From assembly GCF_009870125.1 (NCBI RefSeq), contig NC_046680.1, forward strand, positions 22,711,501 to 22,775,500: DNA of 64,000 nt. Reading direction: 5' to 3'. Under the pieces are notes generated by a model. The model was not told where the DNA came from. It was given only the letters and a program-made list of their open reading frames with translations, and did no database searches. A program made the position numbers and the translations under genes. The DNA comes from Drosophila pseudoobscura (taxonomy: Eukaryota > Arthropoda > Insecta > Diptera > Drosophilidae). Position 1 is the first letter of the stretch. Each line of letters starts with the position of its first letter. Below, piece after piece: positions 10,401-23,293 of the stretch.

Positions 10401-13400
10401 TACTGTTTTTACTGAGTGTTTTGCTCAGTGTTTATGTCAGTGACCAGACTTCAAAGGAAACAAGTTATGATCGTTATTGGCGAGCTATGGTTTAATCGAA
10501 AGGTTACTTGGGAATCTGTATCCACTGTAGCTGTAACTCCAAACTCCCGTTTCCACCTTCTCTACTCTGACAAATGCTGTGGCTCCTGTCATTAAATAAA
10601 GTGCGTTTGCATTTAAGTCGGCTTTGGGCTCTGTTCTTAAGCCTATTAAGGATGTTCCACTCCCCATCCTACCCCCTCCCATCTAACACTCCCGAAAATG
10701 TAACCTGTGGCTGGGGAAGGATACTTCCCACGCTGTCCTCAAAAAGTGTTCGCTCAAAAGTATGAAAGCTCCAGAATAGGCCAAGGATACGAGTCTTTAT
10801 TTTTCATGGAATTTTTTCATTTTAAATTCATTGATTTGGCCTTTTGCCTTTGAAGAGCTACCACACATACATTTCCCCTATCTTTACAGGGCCCACACCC
10901 ACCACAGCACACTCCAACAACCCGCCCCCCCATCCCACTTCAGCATCAACGGCTCGTCATTGGCGTCCCATTTCATCCGACTCTTGACTCGATTGTGCCG
11001 ACGACTGTATGGAGCCCGTAACAAATTTCGTTTCCTGATGGGCCCCCGATTCGCAGTTGGCAAACAATTTCAATTGATTCCACTTTAATGGATAGATAAT
11101 GTTGATCTCGCACAGCATAAGTCCCGACTTTGGGGTAAGGGAATTTTCAATAAAGGTAAATCATTTCGTTTATCGGAATCCAACTCCAATTAGCATTCAT
11201 CTAAAATTCATTAGGTAGCTGTCAAGATCCATGAATGGGCCAGAGCCGCACGAATTGATGAAAATATTCATGATACTTAGTTACACAGCACTTCCTGTTT
11301 GGCTTCAGGAGATAGAGAGAAAGGACGAGCGCATTTAATAACCGAAACACGCCTGAATGTGGCTTACAAGAAAATGCTAGCCATCAAGCTAGCAAAGCCG
11401 GAATAAGACCGGAATGGAAACCACTTGCTGCTGTTGGCCCATACACATAAACAGGCTCAAATGATGCTATGTATATTTTACTTTCTTTGGCCGCAATCTC
11501 AACTCGAGACACTTGACCAGAGCCCTTTCGTCAGCGACATCTGCTGTCGAGGAAGAAGGTTCCTCTTAGCCGGGCTTACGGCTGGCAGCAATTAACAAAG
11601 CGAAAAGGAAAGAAAAGACAAGGGCCAGGACAAACTAGAGATGGTAACAGATTCCAACACCGACAAAGGATAGTCCCATTCAGTTCAATTGAGGAGGAAT
11701 TGTAAGGGATGGGTAACCAGGCCATGAAAACCGTCTACTGCTCTGCCTCTACTGCTCTACTGGTCTACTGCTGTGCTTTATGGCCAGGACCTTGTTGCGT
11801 GTTGGACAAGCATTAAAGTGAAAGCGAGCGTCGTCGAGAGACAGGACAAACAGGACAAGCAGCTGCCTGTTTGTCCGGGAACATTCTACATAATGAGGAA
11901 TTATGAATGCGTGAACACATAAAAGACGCGAGCTCTGCGAGCGGGGCGGAAAGATAGATCGTCGTGGCATATTGGCTCGGCCCTAGGCATTTTACCCCCT
12001 AATTGTTAGTTATTGGCCGTCGATGCCATAAAGGATGTGCCCCATCCGGCTGGGCCAGTAAATCACTTAGGGCAGGGCGACTTGTGTGCAGAGTCTGGTG
12101 CCGCCAGGGTCTGTGCATTTGATAATCTGATTACCACACATCCTAACCGTCCTCTCTAGCCGCCCCTCGCGTAGAGTTGCTTAAGTCCTCCTCCCACCTC
12201 CCGCCTGCCTGCCTCATTTGCATGTGGCAATGTTAGCACCATCTGCAGCCCAGCACAGCTCAGCATACGAGCACCGCTTGAGCACCTGGCAACATGTGTA
12301 AACTGTTATTCTATTATGTATGCAGAAAGTTCTGTTTAAGGAGAAGAAGAAGTAGGGGTAGTGGTAGGTAGGGCGGGTAGAGGTAGGGGTAGACATAAAA
12401 TCTTAAGGCAATGGGCCTGACCATTCCATTCAGAACTTTCCCGGAATCCATTCATACTTTATGCTTCTGTTTACGAGTATTTCCCACTACCTACCCACAA
12501 CCTTAATGAGCTTCCTTCCTTTCGACTTTCGGAGGTCGTAAACTTTCAACTAAACTGCTCCGAATTGGAGTGGCGGGCTTGAAGCTTACTTCTATTGAAG
12601 TAATCCTTGTGCTCAAGCTCCTGCGTACAATTAGCTAATTGTGCGATGGATAGATGGGACTCTGCGATCTATTTTTGCGGGCAAATCAGCGCCCCATCTG
12701 TGGTCGTCTGGCAATCCCTTAATTGCCTTTTCGCCGAATCAGGCTGCGTTTACATAAATCTGATGCCCTTTGACTCTGGCTGTGGCAGCACGAATTATGC
12801 CCCGGTCGAGCTCTTTGCCACCGCAGCAGTCACCAGCCCTCGGATAGCCTGCTTTTTCCAGGCGCTAGCTCTGGCATCATCTCTCAAGCTTTGATTTAGA
12901 GAGGGCCATGGGTCGGCATGTGGGTGGACAGCGTCACTGCCCAGGGGGCAGATGGGATCGACCGCGTTTGACTGGCCAACATTTATTGGATGCCAATAAC
13001 TACTCGCATTGTCTCGGCATTCGAATAGGGACATGTTTTGTGCCCGGGCCCTGATGTTCTGACGTCTCCGATAATGTAGGCAGTGTTTGGCCAATTTACA
13101 TACAACCCTGGGGCGTGGGTGTGGCTTTGGCTGGGACCGGGGCGAGAACTGTTGCCTGGTGGCCTCTTGATTGGCATGCCATAATGAAATTGTGTATGTG
13201 TGTGTGTTTGTGTGTTTTGGGGCAGATTGCATTTTCTGTTGTCCATTTCCTTTTGTCGAAATTTGTGTTTCGCTTCGCAAGATTCGCTCAAAGGAATGCC
13301 TGCCTTCAGCAAAAGTTATCCAAATAAATTAATGAGCCAAATTTTGAGATGAACCCACATTCCATAATTATACATCCATAATTCTGTTTTATTCGTATTG

Positions 13401-13762
13401 AAAAGTTTCATTTACATTGTTATTAGCATATCAAAGTGCACTTATCCATTGAGTGTACATACATATATATTTTGTAACCAAAAAAAACCCTTGCCTTGCC
13501 TTGCCTTCCAGGGGTTTCCATCCTTTGATTATTGGCCTTTCTTTTTTTATCTTCATCTTTTTGTGCCGGCTGTCGGCTTCCTTTAGTATCGCCTCCTGTC
13601 GGTATCGTATCGATTGATTATGCTGAAACCGTTGAGTTAAATGGATTATTGAGCCTGCGAAGGGTTTCGTTTATTTATTTTGAGTAATATTATTATAATT
13701 TGCCCAATACCCATTCGTATATGTCGGATCATGATATTATTCTCAGTGTATTTTGGTCTTTT
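7444..13762. other. Intergenic, no gene seen
   Basis: I find no frame with family resemblance, splice structure or start context in this 6.3 kb. It holds short low-complexity runs, for example GAGCATCTGAGCATCTGAGC near 7805-7835 and GTGCCAGGTGCCGGTGCCGG near 10270-10300, and an A/T-rich background. Enhancers may be present but cannot be read here. Confidence 0.5.
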
Positions 13763-14035
13763 TGCTGTCCAAGAATTCACTACGGGATTGTTCGCAGTGT
13801 TTTCTTTGGTTGCTGCTTTACGAATTGCCGTTTGCTCTTGTCCACTGTCTCTCCTATTGCCGTGCATGTTTGTTCTTGTCCACTGTCTGTCCCATTGCTG
13901 CGTAGGTGCTAGTGGGAGGGTGCGTAGGGAGAGAGACGACTGATGGCACACACCTGCCCACCCCCGCGGAGTAATTTCGTTGGATGACGTGTCGCAATGG
14001 AAACAAATCCGCATTCCTACAGAAACCCGACCTAT
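13763..14035. repeat. Dispersed repeat, copy A
   Basis: Shares CTGTCCAAGAATTCACTACG, GATTGTT, TTGTCCACTG, CCCATTGCTG and AGTG/GAGAG blocks with 36955-37150 in the same orientation. Copy A carries an internal duplication of the CTTGTCCACTGTCT segment. Both copies are followed by GAAACCCGAC and then an A/T-rich stretch. No coding frame is shared, so a non-autonomous element remnant is likely. Confidence 0.55.
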
Positions 14036-14722
14036 ACATATAAAGGATTTCCCCATCAACGACCCTGAAATACACCGAAACATCGACACACGCACACACA
14101 CTTACGGGGGTTCAACATTTATGGAATTCATTTATTTACATCAGTATTTAAACCATCGTTAAGTCTATTGATATTTTCAGCATAATTAACAGAGCTTGCA
14201 GGTGAATTTCCTTAACAGTTTTTTGCAATTTTTTGTGGTTCATTATTCACTAATTTATTGCACGATTACGATTTACACACAATGTGCTTAGTGGCTTACT
14301 TAATTAACACATAATCACATACGGCTAAAGTACGGCAACGGAATAGGATAACATTTAACATTTTACGATATAAATATGGTAATGATATTATATATACGAT
14401 TTGTATGTACAGGAAATGTGTGCCCGTAGGCCGCTATAATAAAATAGAAATTACGAGTATGTCCAATTTTACCATCGCTTTTCCCACTTTTGGGGACATC
14501 CAAATTTCCAAAATAATATCCATGGAATGCCACTGGGGAGAGGTGTTGCAAAGGGTGGGGTGCAAGGTGCACAGTGCAAAGGGTTAAAGGGTTACTGGGT
14601 TTTCGAGTGGGGTTAGTGCATACACCAAAGTGAGATCAATGGTTCGCTTAGAGCTGCTCGTCGGCCGCCAAGGAGACCACCACCACCTCCTCCTCCTCCA
14701 GCAGCTCCACAATCAGTGTGCC
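14036..14722. other. Downstream region of the receptor gene
   Basis: Probably the 3' untranslated region of the minus-strand receptor gene. The frame after its TGA remains open for 24 codons to a TAA at 14648-14650. No other gene seen. Confidence 0.4.
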
Positions 14723-17700
14723 TCACCTCTTCTCACTGATGTTGGCCGAACGTCCGGCGGTGGGGCCACTGCCAGCAGCTGCGCCACCATTTCCGTGCTG
14801 CAATGGCATCGAGTCCTGGCGGTGGAAGCTGCCACCACGCATAGCTCCGCCTGCGCCTCCGCCTCCGCCTCCTTGATTATTGTTCATGTGCAACGAGGCT
14901 CGAAGATTGCCTCCCCCGCCTCCGGTGCCCACGCCCACGTAGGTGGAGCGACGCATCGACATTACGCTGGTGTTTTCCATCATGCCGGTCGCCGTGGAAT
15001 GCTGCCGGAGGTGCGGCTGTCGCTTGACGCACATGCAGCAGAGATAGCGGTTGAAGTGCTGCCGAAATACGCCGGACACGCAATAGAGTGCCACGGGATT
15101 GACGCACGAGTTGAGGAAGCTGAAAATTGAAAAGGCATAACCCGATTTTAGTTCCCATCTAAGTTGCGGAATGATGCTGTAATCGGGCAGAGTCCCACCC
15201 CCGGCAGAAGATCCCGCTAATGCTACGAGTATGTGGAGGCCACCCAGTGGTCGTGCCGCATTCCGAGCATAACTTAGTCGGCGTCGCGTCCTCGGAGATG
15301 TCTCCTCTAGTTTGTGGAATTTTATTGAAGGGTTCTTATATGGTTTCCGCCCATTTGCATAAAATGTAAATTGCTTTCAGTGCGACGGCGCCCCTCCTCC
15401 AGCAACTCCTCCCTCCAACCACCAAATTGCTGAAAAACATTATTTTCAGAGTTTTACGGCGCTAAGTGACGCCCAGAAAAGCTGTCGACAAAAATAAATT
15501 TACTAGCAATTCCCACAGCGAGGGATACTCCTCGTATGAAGAGGCGAAGGAGAGTGCAGGCAGGCATAATCTGTTTCAATTAAAAATTCTGCCACAAGCT
15601 GCGCCACAGGCAATGCAGGGGAAACCTGTCTGTGCGGGAAAACTTTAAAGAAAAATAAAAAAAGGAGAAGGTGAAGAAAAGCCAGCTGCATTCCTGCCAG
15701 CTGGTATATGTATGTGCCCCCATAAATTGTGACCCCTCGAGGAATGCATGCCCCATGCTGGGGATAAAAGAGGAATGTCCCCCAGCAGCAGAACAGCCAG
15801 AATTCAGACGAACTGCTGACTCCGCCGGACTGGACTGGAGCCTCACCTCGTGCAGAATCCCACGATGCGAACCATGTGCCAGAAGCTGTCGAAATCCTCC
15901 TCGGCGGTGGGGTAGAAATGGTACCACAGCTCGAACACGTAGTACGGAAAGAAGCAAATGAAGAACACTGCAAAGATTTTTAGAGTTTAGAGCCAATTAT
16001 TGCGCGACTTGCGCTGTGTGTCTGTTTGTGTGCACTTACCGACCACGAAGGCAACCACCATGCGGGCCACATGTCGCCGGGCCCGGGCCTGTGTCCGGCT
16101 CTGCACGCTCAGCTGCTCGCCGGGCATGTCGCGGGCACTCATGTGCAGCCGCTTGGCCATCATGATGTACAGCACCGCGATGATGCACAGCGGCACCACA
16201 TAGTAGATGGAGGCCTTGGCTGCCATCATATACCTGGAAGAGAGACCAGACCAGAACAAGGACCGAAGGTTTGGTTACTTGGAGACAGGATCTCATGTCC
16301 AAAGTTGATTAATTTCTCCTGTCCCTTGGGGGTGTCCCTCAGATCGTATAGTACGAGTATCGTAGGAGTTGCCTTGAGTACTTTTGAGTGGGCCGTCCCC
16401 CTCCGGAAATCGTTTCAATTTTAATAAGAGGATTTTGGCAAATTCCTAGCATTCCCCGCTCATATACGAGTCCGGATGGAGGACATTCAATTACGCCTAA
16501 GCGTTTCGCATGGTCATAAAAAAAGCTGAAAAGTGTATGTGTATGGCTCCGCAACGCTCGTCTGACAAGCTCAGCTTTCCCCATTTTCATGCCATTTTTT
16601 TTGGGTCTTACTGCGGTCCGAAGCACGTGCCAGCATCAGGAGCTTTAAACAAAAGACTCCTACCATGCTTGGGCTAGGGGAGGGGAAAGATGCTTTAAAT
16701 GAGAAATTAGCAAGCAGCGGATCTCCTGCAAATTACATCACAGACGGATTATGTGGTGGCAACAGCAGACGCACTGCTGCACGAAAGGATTTCCCAGGCA
16801 GGGCTTCGGGTAAAAGGAGCAAAAGGAGCAGCAGGTGAAAGTGAAAGTTGCATTGGATGGCCCTGGTTCGTTTACATGTGGGGCATGTGGCACGGGCACG
16901 GGCATTAATGATTAATGCCGTCTGATGGCTTCCGATTTCCCCTTCCAGCGCCCTGAAGCTTCTGCGGCTTCTGCTTGAGTAAAGATAAGATGGTAAAGTT
17001 TTACTCTAACGGCCCCACAGTCATCATAAATTTGGAATCTCCTCCTCCCGAGCGTCACCTTCGAGTTACCACCACTCTACTCCCAGCCAAAGGGAACGGA
17101 TTCAGTCAAGTGGCCTGGCACTTCTGCTTGATTGGACACCTTGTCCTGTGGGCCTGGCCTGGCCTGCCCTGTAGCATTATCCGTAGACTAAATAAAGCCA
17201 AATGAGCCGAACAGATGCCAAATTGGCAAATTGATTGCTGCCGGCGACGTAAGGAGGGCCTAGAAAAACTTTGAGTTCGGAACTCACTTTGCATAAATCT
17301 TGGAGCGGAAGGGCGAGCAGACTCTGATGGTGCTGTTTCCGGCGGGCGTAGTCACCGGGTAGACGATGATGTCAGAGACCAGGAACGAGGGCATGCCCAG
17401 CAGAATGGCCATGATCCAGATGATCACCGCCGTAAAGACGGTCAGCGGCTTGGTCTGCAAACAAACATGGTAAGACACTGGACATGTCCAATGATGTACG
17501 TGCCTCTTCCTCCACTTACCTGCAGCTTTCTTAGGGGATTCACAATGGCACAGTAGCGCTCACCGGACAGGGCCGTCAGCGTGAAGACGGAGACTCCGAT
17601 GGAGATGTCTTTGAAGAACTCGGTGATGCGACACATGTTCCGCTCAAAGGGCCAGCTCTCCTGCGTGTACACAATCGTGGCCACGGGCACGCACACCAGA

Positions 17701-19737
17701 ATCACGAGCAGATCGGCCAGAGCCAGCGATAATATGTACCTGTAGAGGGGGAAAAACCATTTAGTGCCACTCCTATTCTCATTCTCATTCCCCTTCTCAT
17801 TCATACATTGTCTGCTTTGCTGTTCACTCACGCGGAAGAGTTCCCTTCTGACTAGAAATTCCTTTGTGTCTGCTCATTCGAAGGGGTTAAACCCTAACAC
17901 ACACAGACACGCTCGGACGCCTCAACTGAAAGGAATGATTTTTTCCAACAGGAAAAAGATGTCGTAAACGATTCGACTGAATGATAACCACCAGTTGAGG
18001 GACCAGCATAACTTAAAGTAATATATGAGTACTGTAAAAGTTGTGGAAATAGTTTCGGAATGAGTGAAGTTGGTAGAGCTTCAGGCAGCTACAGGAGTTA
18101 TACATGAAAACCAGTAGAAACCACAAGACTCTCCCTCTACCATTCGTTGTTCCCATTTAAGTGGCGGTTGAGTGAAAGATTGGAAAAATTTGCGCCTGCC
18201 ACTCGCCTTGACATTGGCTCTAACAACCTCCAGTGAACCGAGCTTGACTGAGGGAATTGTTAGACATCGCCACTAACGATTGTATGTGACATGAATCAAA
18301 ATCTTACACATTTGCGGCCCAGTCTAGACTTTGTGTGTGGGAAACGAAGGGCGAACAATGGGCTGCAATGGCCATCGCATCGCAATCACCATTACAATTA
18401 GGGAGCCCTTTGATTGCAGCTTCCGAAAAGCCAGCGAAAAGCGACTATTTGCAGGCAATCAGAGCACCTCCACGATGCCACTTCCATTTCCATTTAATGG
18501 GAGCTGAATAAAGTACCAGATTCATTCATTTACAAAAGGGGCAAACCGAAAAACGAATTCTTCTTGCGACAGACAGACAGACAGCTGACATTTGCTGGGA
18601 CACAGAAAGTTTTGATTGAATTTCTATTTGAATTTATTTGAATTTTGCCAGTGACTGAGACTGACGCAAGAGCACATACAGATACAGATACAGATACAGA
18701 TATAGGAGACAGAGTTTGGTACAAGTTTCGAAAAGTTAATAAACATTTGCCTAGACCATAGCTCTTTCCGCCTCCCCCCTCGTTCCAGCTGTGTCGTCAG
18801 CTGTTGGCTTCAGTTATGAAAGAGGCTTAGGGTCTCTGTGGCTCACCCTGCGTATACGCTATGTGTCGGTATCTTTTTGTCAATATATTTACAGAGCGAG
18901 TACGAGTACGAGTATCTGCTGCTGTAAAGCTAACAAGGAAATGGCTAAAAACTTTCTCCGCAGAACACGAACTGCGGCAGCTTGTGGATCTCTGAGAAAC
19001 TAGAGTAACTTGCGGTTGACATTTCCGTGGCTAATTCATTCAGTTTTTTCGGTTTTTTGTATCAGTATATTTAATATTCACGAATCGCAGACAGCATATT
19101 GTCACACATTCTGTACATTTTCCCCCGAAAAGTTGGGCATATTTCTTGGCCACTTTTAATTTGGAGGCGGATATACGAGTGCATTCTTCTATTGGAACAA
19201 TAAAATCAAATACCACTCATAAGTCAGGCCATGAATTTTGAGTGGCTATTCCAGCATTCGTGTTGGGGTGCAACGGAACTCATTTTCGGCTCGAATGAAA
19301 CATTATTATTTATGGCCCCGGCGAGGGTTGCCCGAGGAGAGACCGCGTACTTCCAAAAGCCACCTCCCACTGTGCGTACGTGGGCGTGTGCGTGAGCGTG
19401 CCACTTACGTGTTGGGTATGTTCCGCATGGAACGATGCCGAAAGAAGATGATGACCAGTGTGCCGTTGCCCAGGACGCCCACGATGAAGATGAGCGTGTA
19501 CAGCACGGTGACAATGTAAGTCTCCGGGCGTTCCAGGACGGGCACATACGGCCCATTGCCGCTGGCATTATGCTGACCCAAAGATGACCCCGCGTCGGCG
19601 TCGAGGCTGTCGTTGCCCCCACTCCCACTGTCACTAGCGTTCCCCCCATTGGAGACACCGACTCCGCTCAGATCCAGGGGGGCATATGCCAGACTGGCTG
19701 CCAAAGACTGGCTCATGTCCATTAGGGCGGCGTACAT
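14723..19737 (-). CDS. CCHa1-R: CCHamide/bombesin-type peptide GPCR
   Basis: Six exons on the minus strand: 19737-19409, 17739-17520, 17454-17288, 16233-16040, 15967-15847 and 15119-14723. They join to 475 residues with consistent phases. The ATG at 19737 has AAAAC before it and is the first ATG of the frame. The long Ser/Gly/Asp-rich extracellular N-terminus has NxS/T sites. Transmembrane landmarks are GNGTLVIIFFRH (TM1), LALADLLVILV (TM2), a conserved Cys in ERNMCRITEF, SGERYCAIVNPL (an ERY-type DRY motif), PVTTPAGNSTIRVCSPF (loop 2 Cys), RRHVARMVVAFVV (TM6) and NSCVNPVALY (TM7). NPxALY is typical of bombesin-like receptors. The tail is Gly-rich. I assign CCHa1-R over CCHa2-R mainly from remembered map position near 53D. 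The GPCR class is certain; the subtype is likely. Confidence 0.8.
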
Positions 19738-22700
19738 GTTTTTACGGGGTAGATGTTGCTGTCCTTTATATCTCTCTGTGATTCCTCTGCTATTCCTTCC
19801 ACTCTTGTAGTTGTAGTCTGTGTGTTGGTGCTTTTCGGGTGCGTGGCTCTTTATGGGCTCGCTTTCGGCCACTTCCGTTTCCACTAGTCCGCTTTTTGTC
19901 GAAATGTTTGCCACTTTTGCTTCCCCCAAGGGCGTCTATGTCTCCAGGAACGTTGCGGTTTGAAGGGTTCGAAGGGTGGTTGCTGCCACAGAGTCGTGTT
20001 TTATTTTCCACATTATGCCACAAGAGTTTGCTCGGGCTGGTCTGTTTCCTGTTCGTTGGCGGTGCGATGCGATGCGGTGCTGCAGCGGAAGAGAAAGAGA
20101 AAGAATACAAAAACCGTGTCAAATGGTTTTGTGGGCAGGGATTTGAGTAACTTAAACTGAAAATTACTGCATACATCAGGGCAGATGTTGCGCCAGCCCA
20201 TCCGCATGCATTTGCATTGGCACTTTGCATTTTGCATTACCTATGAAACCCATAAATATTACGCATACGCTGCGTATGTTCATCGGTGTGTGGAAATGGA
20301 GATAAAATTTATGATTCGGCAGCTGTGGCATTGTCGTGTTTCTGTGTTTGTGTGTGTGCGTGTGTGTGTCTGTGTGTGCAACTGCATAATAAAGAATCTT
20401 CTTAACATGGAATATGGCTGACCATGCGGCTTACGGCGCACGCAATCGGAGTACACGATTCCATCCACAATTGCCTGATAAATTCCTAAAGAATCATCCC
20501 TTGAAGCCTGAAGTAGGCAGAAGCAGAGCATCCAATTATTTCGTACTCCTACTTCCCATCCCCTGCCGATTATCTTTCACGCTTTCATGGCGTTCTGTTG
20601 TTCTTCCCCTTCGGCAAACTAATAGAAAATCATTCGTGTGGAAGCGCAAATACTTTCAAGTCGCAATCAGACGCATTTATCCCTAAAAAAAAGAGAGAAA
20701 ACAGGGACTGGCACTGGCACTGACACTCTGGTGGCACATGAGATGGCATAAGCCCGAGCTTAGGTGCGGGGAGGTGTCTGGTGGGGGGGAAGGGGAGCGA
20801 GAGCGAGAGCCTGTATGTTTCTTCAATTTCAATTTGATACTAGATTGCTTTAGCAGCCATGGTTGTCATTTGGATGGTTCCCATTGATTTCTATTTCTAT
20901 TTCGATTTCGTTATTTATTTATTTTTATTGTGACCCACGAGGCGTATGCGTGATTCCCATTCGCCAAGTAGAATTCGCCAACGACTCAATTGATTCTCAG
21001 CTCACCAAAAAAATGTAATCAACATGGAGACTCCGAAGTGCACTCACTGCCCGCTCGGGAGCTCTCTGATTGCTGGACGGGCGAACGATGCATTGCCTTC
21101 GTTGGGACTCTCACTAAATATTTACGGGTCAGAATTTCCCCAAATTGAATGGTCTTTCGCGAAGGTCATGGATGCCCAAGGAGAGCCTAAAATTGACTTT
21201 AAATTGAAGCTGGCCAAACAGCAGAGAAATAATTAATGTTCGGGCCATTAAATTCAGTTCATTCTGCCCCTTGCCGGAAGTTAAACTCCGTCATTCCACC
21301 ATACACACGAAGTGTGTGCGCCTACATATGTGTGTGTGTGTGTGTGTGTGGTTGACCCAGAGGCCTGTCATTAAACCCATTACACGTGGACGCTCCCGGG
21401 CAACGCCACACTGAGGAAGTATTTACCATCCCTTCCTGCAAACCTTTTTCCTATAGCCCACCCGTCAATTGCTGGCAAATGAAACACTCTCTCACTCTCT
21501 CGACGATAAATACAATTTCACACAGAAGGAATCTCATGTAATCAGAGGGTCTGATTTTTTATGATTTTCCCTTAGTTATTGTTAGCAACAAAATCCCATG
21601 ATGTAACAGATGCTGATGGTTGAGTCATCACATTTCCCTTCCGCTTGCATTTACAGACCGGATTCTGATTATGATTTTACCTTAGATGTTCGTACGTAAT
21701 AATATGCATATTTTTTTTTAAGGGATTAAAGGGATTCCCTGGATTCTCCTGATTCTCTTGATTTTTCGCGGAAAATAAAACTAACGCCCATCCCCCCCAC
21801 TGCTGTCATAAATTCTATTCGCCAGTCAATTATTTATGCCACTAAAAAACTTGTCGAAAAAAGCTTCTGGAAAAGGCAAAGAATACATCAGAGCCACCCA
21901 CCCCAAAGGCGGAAAGGGAGGAAGAAAAGTTTTTCGCTTTCGTTTTTCTACAGATGAAAAGTTTCGAATTAGTTTTTGGAGCAGATAAAGAGCGAAAGCG
22001 AAAGTGGAACTGGGAGCCGAGAAAAAGTTAAAGGCTCCGCCTTCGACATGCGATGGAGCGGAGCACTGATCCCAGGGGAGCCAGAGGAAAGTCCCAATGG
22101 GCTGTAATCTTCGAAGAGAAATGATTAAGCTTCAGCGCTGACCTCAATCAATTTAATTGAATTCCATATACCACACTACCATACTATGTACATATTTTGC
22201 AATCATTAATTCCATTTTTTGGCTTAAAGTCTTTTGCCGTTTCTTTTGCTATTCTGTCGGCTTTAGAGGGCGCAGGATTGGTGGTCTGAAACCCAGCCGT
22301 GGAGCCCCCGTCAAAAGGTGTTTTCGGGTAACAGCATTTATTTATGGCCTAGGCCTGTATGCTTCACAGCCAGAATCTAAATATGCTACGGAGCCAGGCA
22401 ATTACAGTTCTCAGAAGGGGCGATTCCGTGGGCACCCCGTTGCCAGGATGCCAGGATGCCAGGATGCCAGCGGTGGCCCCCTGCTGCGATCTCCGACAGA
22501 AGCCGCAGAGCGAGACAAAGTCGGGATAAAGCATCTTGTTGGTTAGATAAATCATGAGGCAAACATAATTTAATACAATTGCGTGCGTGGATGGCTGGTT
22601 GGCTGCCTGGTTTTATTTTTTTTGTATCTCGTATCTGTATCTGAGGCAACGCGGCATATGTGTAATGCTGCATGCAGGTTAATCATACGCCGCGTAGACG

Positions 22701-23293
22701 GCGCAGTCAAGCCGAATAACACGTCCGGCAGGAGTTGCGATCTTAAAGAGAGCCTCGCGCAGGCTTTAAGGAACAGGATTTTAGGGGACTTTTTCAGAGA
22801 AAGACCTGGAGAAAGAGCTCGGAGCTGTAAGCTCTCCTAATTAGAGCCGAAAATAAAGGCTGCCATACGGAAGGAAGGACGTTCTGCTGCTTAATGCGCG
22901 CTCGAAGGTCCGCCCATTATGTAAATTTCCACCATCCCAGCCCCATCCATCCACCAATCCATTTTTCCCGCTGGCAACGAAAAATATTGACAAAATTATG
23001 CGACATCGTCGCTCAGGCGCCAGAGGGCAGAAGGAAGGAATTTGTCCAGCCGTTTGTCGTGATGGAGAGCCTGATATAAATGACATAGATGGACAGATAG
23101 AGGGATAGACAGATAGACGGATGGTGATTAGACGAAACAACAGCCAGGGAAAAGAGTGAGTGTGTTGCCAAGCATCAGGCAGTAGGCGAAGACTTTCCCA
23201 TTGAGTGATTACTTCACTTGTAATAAACTTGTCCAACAATTCCCATAGCAAAATCCACTTTAGTATCCATCATTCAGCAGTAAAATCCACAGT
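19738..23293. other. 5' flank of the receptor gene, no second gene seen
   Basis: Probably contains the receptor's 5' untranslated sequence and promoter. The coding frame continues upstream without an ATG to about 19930. Simple repeats include (GT)n near 20340-20380 and (TG)n near 21330-21350, and CCAGGATG is repeated three times near 22442-22467. No supported gene. Confidence 0.5.
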
